Shown here piece by piece: positions 32,858 to 38,049 of a stretch of DNA of 38,049 bases; the stretch's first letter is position 1, and each line of letters begins with the position of its first letter. The translations under genes and the position numbers were made by a program. Under the pieces are notes generated by a model that had not been told where the DNA came from, searched no databases, and worked only from the letters and a program-made list of their open reading frames with translations. The stretch is from CAVQBP01 sp964448105 (GTDB taxonomy: Bacteria > Bacteroidota > Ignavibacteria > Ignavibacteriales > Ignavibacteriaceae), in contig CAYUVK010000044.1 in the NCBI GenBank assembly GCA_964448105.1, forward strand, positions 1 to 38,049. Reading direction: 5' to 3'.

Positions 32858-35512
32858 ATGACATTTTTAAAAAAAATATTAAGGAATAAAAAGGGGAATT
32901 CGATTTCATTTAAAGAAAAACTCCGTCATTTCCAGAGTCTCTTATATTCTAATGATGAAGCACTAAAATTAATGGGAAGCTTGAGCGAACTTCTTATTTC
33001 AGGGAAACCATTTTCAAAAGGAGAAATCTATGGAATATTTTCAAATATTTTAACTAATACACAGGAAGTTACTCAGCACCTTTCCATTATGTGTGAAGGC
33101 AAATACAAAACCCTTATTAACCAAGTATCTAAAATCAAAAATAAATGTTCAGATGTGCTTGCTCCCGGTTCATTTTGTCCCATCCGGTGGGATTGCCTTG
33201 AACCTGATTGCGATGAATGTAAAAAGGTTGATTCTGAAAATGCTGCAACTGCTAGTAAACCGTATTCATACAGGGTTGATGAAATTACTATGGAGCAAAC
33301 CAAGGAAGTGGGAGGAAAAATAAGCCGTCTATGTGAAATTCATAATAAACTTTTAATACCAATACCCGACGGCTTTTCTATTACTTCCAGGTTTTTCAAG
33401 GATTTTTTGTCGCAAGGAGATTTATACTCACAGATTGATAAAGCAATTTCGTCTATTAATTTTAATGATAATGCAAATGTTCAGCAGGTAAGCCAGGTAA
33501 TTCAAGCATTAATTATTGCTTCACCTATCCCTCAGCTTATTGAAAAATTAATTATTAATAATTATGAGTATTTATCAAGTAAATACGGTGATATATTAAT
33601 TTCAGTTAGATCGAGTGCAATCGGTGAAGATGATCTTCATTATTCATTTGCGGGATTGCATTACACTGCACTTAATGTCAGCAAAGCTAATCTTATTGAT
33701 GCATGTTTTGAGGTTTTGATTTCTAAATATTTACCCCAGTCACTTGTATATCGTTATTTGACCGGATTAAGAGACGTCGATATGCCTATGAGTATTGGGT
33801 GTCTGCAAATGATTGATTCCGAAGTTAGCGGGGTTTTATTTACTAAAGATCCTTTAGGTATTAGAAATGGAATTATTATTCATGCTGTAAGAGGTCTTGG
33901 AACTAAAGTTGTTGATGGAAGTGTTTCCCCCCAGGAATTTATTGTTGATCCGGTTACACATAAAATAATTAACTTCAAACTAGGAAATCAGAATTATAAA
34001 ACCATACCAAGAGAAACCGATGGGCTGTATGAAGAGAAAATACCGGACGATCTAGTCCATAAGTCGTGCTTAACTGAAGAGCAGATAAAAGTTATTACAG
34101 AATATGCTTTAAGAATAGAGAATTATTTTAGTACTCCGCAAGATATTGAATGGACAATAGATAGAAGCGGTGAAGTATATATTTTACAATGTAGACCACT
34201 GGCTGTTTCTAAGCCAAACACTCTTGAAACAAATGGGAAACTTCCATTTCAACAAACTAAGTTAAACTATCCTGTATTGATAAATGAAGGAGCATGTGTC
34301 AGCCCGGGAATTAGTTCGGGAAAAGTTTTTTTATTAAACAGATCCAAGGATCTTATCAATTTTCCATCTGACGGTATTCTTGTAGTTAAAAAAACATTAC
34401 CGGAATTAACACGGGTTCTTCATAAGGCTTCCGGGCTTATAGCTGATATTGGGAATACAACAGGGCACCTGGCTATAATAGCGCGAGAGTTAGGTATTCC
34501 TGTTATAGTAAATACAAAAAATGCAACGGAAACTCTCTCTAATGATATGATCATTACGATTGATGCTAATAAGAACAAAGTTTATCTTGGTATAGCAGAT
34601 GAATTAATTGAAAAGTATAAATCAGTTTCATCAAATAAAAATGTTTTTATAAAAAGTCCCATGCACCGGATCTGGCAAAATATTTCAAAACTCGTTATAC
34701 CTTTAAATTTGACTGACCCGGGTTCATCTGAATTTACTCCTGACAATTGCAAAACTCTTCACGATGTAACCAGGTTTGCGCATGAATACGCTATGAGAGA
34801 AATGTTTTCACTTTATGAATCTGCACAGTTTGAAGATAAGCATGCGTATCCACTAAAATTTTCTGTACCATTAGACATTCATGTTATTGACCTTGGTAAT
34901 GGTTTATCAAATGTGGAAGGGAAAAAGCATATTACACCTGAAGATGTTATTTCAAAACCATTTCTATCTTTAATAAAAGGGATGACTGCACCGGGTATTA
35001 GGTGGGCAGGTCCTTTGCCCATTGATTTAAAAGGTTTTACAAATCTCCTTATGTCAAACGTAGTCGACTCAAGTAGAAGCGATAGAGACTTGGGCAGCAG
35101 AAGTTATGCAATTATTTCCGATTGCTATATGAATTTCTTTTCTAGATTAGGATATCACTTTTCAAGGCTTGACGCTTATACAAGTGAAGAGCTCAATAAT
35201 AATTATATAAACTTTAATTTCCGCGGCGGTGCAGCTGACCCGGTAAGAAGAATGAGAAGAGCAAAAATTGTTTCTAAAGTCCTGGAAACTTTGAACTTTT
35301 CGGTTTCGCATAATAATGATCATGTATTAGCAACAATTAGAAAAATTCCATCATCATCTATTTTATCTTTACTAACTGAGATTGGAAGATTAATGGGGGC
35401 TGTAAGAAATGTTGACGTTACTCTTACAAACGATGAAAATATTAATAAATTTGTAGATGCTTTCCTAAAAGGCGATTCTGCGCCAGCTTTGAGGTTTCTT
35501 GAAGAAGAGTAG
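32858..35512 (+). CDS. PEP-synthase/PPDK-like protein with N-terminal Cys cluster and atypical C-terminus
   Basis: An 884-residue protein. Residues about 140-450 are the ATP-grasp-like PPDK_N domain (RSSAIGEDD at 251-259, SFAGLHYT, EWTIDRSGEVYILQCRPL at 431-448). Residues about 475-580 are the swivelling phosphohistidine domain with His537 in NTTGHLAIIAREL. Upstream of them is a distinctive segment with Cys97, 107, 113, 118 and 121 (CPIRWDCLEPDCDEC), probably a metal site. The C-terminal part (about 600-884) is not the PEP-utilising TIM barrel of PpsA or PPDK, whose catalytic Cys is missing. It is therefore unlikely to make PEP itself. It may phosphorylate a protein or small molecule, as other PPDK_N/His-domain proteins do. 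It follows the response regulator by 133 bases. Confidence 0.85.
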   Translation: MTFLKKILRNKKGNSISFKEKLRHFQSLLYSNDEALKLMGSLSELLISGKPFSKGEIYGIFSNILTNTQEVTQHLSIMCEGKYKTLINQVSKIKNKCSDVLAPGSFCPIRWDCLEPDCDECKKVDSENAATASKPYSYRVDEITMEQTKEVGGKISRLCEIHNKLLIPIPDGFSITSRFFKDFLSQGDLYSQIDKAISSINFNDNANVQQVSQVIQALIIASPIPQLIEKLIINNYEYLSSKYGDILISVRSSAIGEDDLHYSFAGLHYTALNVSKANLIDACFEVLISKYLPQSLVYRYLTGLRDVDMPMSIGCLQMIDSEVSGVLFTKDPLGIRNGIIIHAVRGLGTKVVDGSVSPQEFIVDPVTHKIINFKLGNQNYKTIPRETDGLYEEKIPDDLVHKSCLTEEQIKVITEYALRIENYFSTPQDIEWTIDRSGEVYILQCRPLAVSKPNTLETNGKLPFQQTKLNYPVLINEGACVSPGISSGKVFLLNRSKDLINFPSDGILVVKKTLPELTRVLHKASGLIADIGNTTGHLAIIARELGIPVIVNTKNATETLSNDMIITIDANKNKVYLGIADELIEKYKSVSSNKNVFIKSPMHRIWQNISKLVIPLNLTDPGSSEFTPDNCKTLHDVTRFAHEYAMREMFSLYESAQFEDKHAYPLKFSVPLDIHVIDLGNGLSNVEGKKHITPEDVISKPFLSLIKGMTAPGIRWAGPLPIDLKGFTNLLMSNVVDSSRSDRDLGSRSYAIISDCYMNFFSRLGYHFSRLDAYTSEELNNNYINFNFRGGAADPVRRMRRAKIVSKVLETLNFSVSHNNDHVLATIRKIPSSSILSLLTEIGRLMGAVRNVDVTLTNDENINKFVDAFLKGDSAPALRFLEEE

Positions 35513-35539
35513 ATAAAAAATAGATAATTCGATTACTCA

Positions 35540-35579
35540 TTTTATTGCTAATTTGATACTATAACAATAAGCAATAAAA
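35540..35579. terminator. Bidirectional hairpin between convergent genes
   Basis: TTTTATTGCT (35540-35549) pairs perfectly with AGCAATAAAA (35570-35579) around a 20-base loop. It sits between the stop of the PEP-synthase-like gene and the stop of qmoC, which converge, so one hairpin with A/T flanks may end both transcripts. The stem is AT-rich and thus weak. Confidence 0.4.
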
Positions 35580-35597
35580 CAATTTAACGATTTATTT

Positions 35598-36758
35598 TTA
35601 TGCCGCTCCTACATTAATCGATTTAAATATCACTGTTTTCTTTTCTCTATCATTCATCCTCAAATAAACCAATGCTAAAGTCCGGTAAAACATGTGTGCA
35701 AGTTTTGAATATGGTGCGTACCAAAGTAAGAAAAAGATAAACACTAAATGAATAAAATATGTATTATAAGCAATAAACGGAGTAGCTGTTAAACGCATAA
35801 TTTCTGTCAACAATCCTGTTAATGCAACACCAAAAATAAAAAGAACTAAAATCCAATCAGAATAAGTGTTAATACTAATATTTTCTTTAGTCTGTAATCT
35901 TTTTATAATAACCATTATACTTCCAATCAACAATGCTAGTCCACTTAAATTCCCTAATATTTTTATGGGATTTAATAAAGGGATAGGCGCGCTTAAATTA
36001 AAAAACAAATCTGATATCAATGCTAAACCTGCAGTAGCCATAGCTCCAAGAAAACCGTAAAATATTAATAAATGTCCCCAGAACCTTGTGTAGTTTGTAG
36101 AACAAATATTAAAATTCTTATGAGTCATTATTTCGGTTATTGTCTTTATAAATACACTTATAAAACCTTCTTTTTTATTGGCAGGTAAAAAGGAATTTAA
36201 ATTCTGCCAATACCTGTATAATCCGATACCGGCAAAGGAAAATATTAATAAATTGCCCCCCATGAAAAATACCTCAAGAATTCCGTGCGGGAAAAACCTT
36301 GCAAATATTATTTCACCGCTATTTAATTGAGAAAAATCTCCACCGAGATTAACATATAAAATTCCAAATAATATAATAAACGGTACCAATAGCAGGGGTA
36401 TTAAATATTTAGGCTCTCGTAAAACTGAGCCCATAAATTTGGGGAAAGCAAAAAATTCTACGATGTATGAACGAATTGCAGCCAGGACATCAGCCGGTTT
36501 TGCACCTCGAGGACAATATGTACTACAATCTGAACAGCCATGACATAACCAAACATCCGGATCTGAAATAAGATTCTCCTTTTGCCCCCAGCTTGCAGAT
36601 ATCATTTCTTTCCTCGGAAAAGCTCCATCTTCAGGGCTAAGAGAACACACAACCGAACAAGACGCACATTGAAAACATTTTTTTAGTGTACCCCCGCCAT
36701 TCTTTTTAAGATAATTTATGAATTCGGTATCCGGTTTAATTAAATTTCTTTCGTCCAT
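35598..36758 (-). CDS. qmoC: QmoC: quinone-interacting membrane-bound oxidoreductase subunit C
   Basis: A 386-residue protein fusing a HdrC-like ferredoxin domain to a cytochrome-b-type membrane domain. Two 4Fe-4S motifs are complete: Cys28, 31, 34, 38 (CFQCASCSVVC) and Cys72, 75, 78, 82 (CHGCSDCSTYC), followed by PRGAKPADVLAAIR. The FPRKEM...WLCHGCSDCS signature is that of QmoC. About six hydrophobic helices follow (from about 115 to 350), with His residues suited to heme b. In sulfate reducers QmoABC passes electrons between menaquinone and APS reductase. Here qmoA and qmoB are not adjacent: it is the last gene of a minus-strand trio with ykgJ and a zinc-ribbon gene. A related HdrC-type membrane protein with another partner is the alternative. 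Confidence 0.88.
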   Translation of the reverse strand: MDERNLIKPDTEFINYLKKNGGGTLKKCFQCASCSVVCSLSPEDGAFPRKEMISASWGQKENLISDPDVWLCHGCSDCSTYCPRGAKPADVLAAIRSYIVEFFAFPKFMGSVLREPKYLIPLLLVPFIILFGILYVNLGGDFSQLNSGEIIFARFFPHGILEVFFMGGNLLIFSFAGIGLYRYWQNLNSFLPANKKEGFISVFIKTITEIMTHKNFNICSTNYTRFWGHLLIFYGFLGAMATAGLALISDLFFNLSAPIPLLNPIKILGNLSGLALLIGSIMVIIKRLQTKENISINTYSDWILVLFIFGVALTGLLTEIMRLTATPFIAYNTYFIHLVFIFFLLWYAPYSKLAHMFYRTLALVYLRMNDREKKTVIFKSINVGAA

Positions 36759-36782
36759 AGAACTTACCTTCTTTTGCTGTTT

Positions 36783-37568
36783 TTATTTTTTAAGTTTCAT
36801 TGTCTTTTCACCAAAAAGACAATACTTCAACCATTCAAATCCAAATATTAATAATTCATCATCATCATATTTTATTTCATTTATAATCTCTTCCTCAATA
36901 TCAAATCGTTCTAAAAATGTACTTTCAAAAACAAATTCTCTGAATTTATCAATATTGTAACAGATTGTATAAAACATTTCGAGTTTAGCAGGCTCAAGCT
37001 GTTTTCCTTTTTTAAAATAATCATGAAGAGAAATCTCTTTGAATTTATCCCCCATTTCAGTATATCTTTCAACTTTCTGATCAGTTATCCATTCGTTAAC
37101 AGTCATATTCCTTTGTTCTTTATATCCTTTGCATATCGGCTCTTCAAGAATAAAATAAAATTCTCCGCCTCCATTATTACTTATTTCTTTTGGTGATGCA
37201 ACTCCTAAAGGAAACATTCTGCAGGACCAAGGTCTATCCTCATAAACGGAACAGCCTTCATCACCAACAAAAGGACATGATTTATTTTCATCGGAATTCA
37301 TCCTTAACATTACTACAGGATGATTCTGTTTTTCATCAATAGGAAGAAAGGTATATCTATCTAAAAATTCCTGTGAGGAAATATTAAGTTTGTTTTTTAA
37401 ACGGATAATGTCGTAAGGTGTTAAGAAGATATTTACATCGCTGCAGCATTTATTAAAGCAGCTAATATTTTTGTGGCAATTGAACTTAAACTTACTTTCT
37501 TTATTAAGTCTTGGAAATTCTTTCAATATTGTTTCTTTTAATTTTTCTATTTCATCCATTTTATCCAC
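36783..37568 (-). CDS. YkgJ family cysteine-cluster protein
   Basis: A 261-residue cytoplasmic protein. The YkgJ-type cluster comprises Cys31, 37, 41, 42 (FNCHKNISCFNKCC) plus Cys98, 106 and 116 (SCPFVGDEGCSVYEDRPWSCRMFPLG). These would bind zinc or an iron-sulfur centre. The segment LTPYDIIRLKNKLNISSQEFLDRY is conserved in the family. The C-terminal third is acidic and helical. The biochemical role is not known. It is encoded 24 bases before qmoC, so it probably supports assembly or function of the electron-transfer complex; that is inference from position. Confidence 0.85.
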   Translation of the reverse strand: MDKMDEIEKLKETILKEFPRLNKESKFKFNCHKNISCFNKCCSDVNIFLTPYDIIRLKNKLNISSQEFLDRYTFLPIDEKQNHPVVMLRMNSDENKSCPFVGDEGCSVYEDRPWSCRMFPLGVASPKEISNNGGGEFYFILEEPICKGYKEQRNMTVNEWITDQKVERYTEMGDKFKEISLHDYFKKGKQLEPAKLEMFYTICYNIDKFREFVFESTFLERFDIEEEIINEIKYDDDELLIFGFEWLKYCLFGEKTMKLKK

Positions 37569-37615
37569 CTTTAGTTCTGAGCTGCTTTACCTTCATATAA
37601 CAAGTAATAGGCAGT

Positions 37616-37882
37616 TCATTCGATTATAAAATTTTTTAGTGCATCTTTGGACCAAACCGGCAGCGGACCGGATTCTCCATTAGTTGGATTAAGCCTGTAC
37701 CTGTAAGAAATATTTTGATTGAATTTTTGTTTCATCCAATCCCAGCCCCGAACATAGTAAGAACATTCATCATTAAAGCACACATATTGGAATTCAGTAT
37801 CCCATGAAGATTCAGGCGGGCATAGCCACTTCTTTAACGGTTTGTTACAATGCGGACAATTATAAGTTTTTTCTGTGTCCAT
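37616..37882 (-). CDS. Small zinc-ribbon protein (ogr/Delta-like)
   Basis: An 88-residue protein with an N-terminal zinc ribbon: Cys9 and Cys12 (NCPHC), Cys21, then Cys35 and Cys40 (VCFNDEC), in the layout of ogr/Delta-like zinc fingers. It continues SYYVRGWDWMKQKF and SYRYRLNPTNGESGPLPVWSKDALKNFI, with many aromatic residues. I believe similar small proteins accompany sulfate-reduction genes in other bacteria, but I cannot check this here. It is the first gene of a minus-strand unit with ykgJ (47 bases on) and qmoC. Repeated ATATCGAAC motifs lie just upstream. Regulation or assembly are possible roles. Confidence 0.8.
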   Translation of the reverse strand: MDTEKTYNCPHCNKPLKKWLCPPESSWDTEFQYVCFNDECSYYVRGWDWMKQKFNQNISYRYRLNPTNGESGPLPVWSKDALKNFIIE

Positions 37883-37926
37883 AATATTTGTCTATTTTCT
37901 TAATTCAATTGTTCTATTGTTCGTCA

Positions 37927-37976
37927 TTCGATATTTTAACTCAGAATATCGAACATTTGAATTCAAAATATCGAAC
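37927..37976. promoter_or_regulatory. Three copies of an ATATCGAA motif upstream of the qmoC unit
   Basis: TTCGATATTTT (37927-37937) is inverted relative to ATATCGAAC at 37946-37954 and ATATCGAAC at 37968-37976. The two direct copies start 22 bases apart, about two helical turns. They lie 45-95 bases upstream of the zinc-ribbon start codon, a good place for an operator of a redox or sulfur regulator. The regulator is not identified. Confidence 0.45.
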
Positions 37977-37985
37977 TTTTAAAAC

Positions 37986-38014
37986 AAGGAATCCCGCTAT
38001 GAACGGGATTCCTT
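37986..38014. terminator. Strong hairpin terminator
   Basis: AAGGAATCCCG (37986-37996) and CGGGATTCCTT (38004-38014) form a perfect 11-bp stem with a 7-base loop, flanked by T on one side and A on the other, so it works on either strand. It ends a neighbouring transcript just upstream of the minus-strand zinc-ribbon-ykgJ-qmoC unit. This shows that the unit has its own promoter. Confidence 0.75.
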
Positions 38015-38049
38015 TTGAACTTTAGCATTATCCAATAAGACAATTCCCT

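Noticed and set aside
1..38049. CRISPR array, tRNA or rRNA genes
   Set aside because: No regularly spaced repeats, cloverleaf-like sequence with a conserved TTC-loop, or rRNA signature was noticed. A covariance-model scan was not possible here.

Overview
The window is about 38 kb of AT-rich DNA, probably a metagenome-derived scaffold because it has two runs of exactly 100 N. The gene content points to the Bacteroidota/Chlorobi side of the tree, most likely the Ignavibacteria/Ignavibacteriota. Two secreted proteins carry the C-terminal type IX secretion (T9SS) sorting domain with the NYPNPFNPST signature common in Ignavibacteria. There is also a FecI/FecR/TonB-receptor system whose receptor has STN and CarboxypepD_reg domains. 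This placement is inference from family knowledge; the window has no rRNA. No tRNA or CRISPR array was seen.

Layout. 1-814 is non-coding debris of an IS200/REP-type transposase with palindromes. 815-4273 (minus) holds an HTH/coiled-coil protein, a PPK2-type polyphosphate kinase and two T9SS-exported paralogs. 4646-7669 (plus) holds 3-methyladenine DNA glycosylase I, then a compact unit of a Trm112-like protein, a membrane methyltransferase and a cell-wall amidase. A markedly GC-rich secreted protein gene (7764-8567, minus) looks acquired. 9037-10521 (minus) is ywbE-rhlE. 10792-12122 (plus) is an ABC-F ATPase of the Uup type, interrupted by a gap. 12328-17605 (minus) is an ECF sigma factor, a FecR anti-sigma factor, an outer-membrane barrel and a TonB receptor. 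Two matching promoter-like 33-mers lie before fecR and before the barrel-receptor pair. 17952-22190 (minus) holds an rRNA methyltransferase, a Rossmann oxidoreductase, a class II aldolase and a PQQ-type sugar dehydrogenase-like protein.

The most interesting part is 22556-37882, which reads as a sulfur (sulfate-reduction-type) region. A plus-strand run makes siroheme from uroporphyrinogen III (Met8-like dehydrogenase/ferrochelatase and SUMT), with a two-helix membrane sensor module between the two genes. It continues into five consecutive paralogous TauE/SafE (TSUP) sulfur-anion transporters and a 100-residue membrane protein. Next come a diheme-type membrane 'histidine kinase' that has lost the phospho-accepting His and much of its ATP lid, a response regulator with an altered acidic pocket, and a PEP-synthase-like protein with a Cys cluster and no recognisable TIM barrel. 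A convergent minus-strand unit encodes a zinc-ribbon protein, a YkgJ-type cysteine-cluster protein and QmoC, the membrane subunit that links the quinone pool to APS reductase.

Siroheme (cofactor of sulfite reductase), sulfur-anion transport, redox sensing and QmoC together suggest dissimilatory sulfate/sulfite reduction in an organism outside the classical sulfate reducers. No dsr, apr or sat gene is inside the window, so this remains an inference to be tested on flanking sequence.
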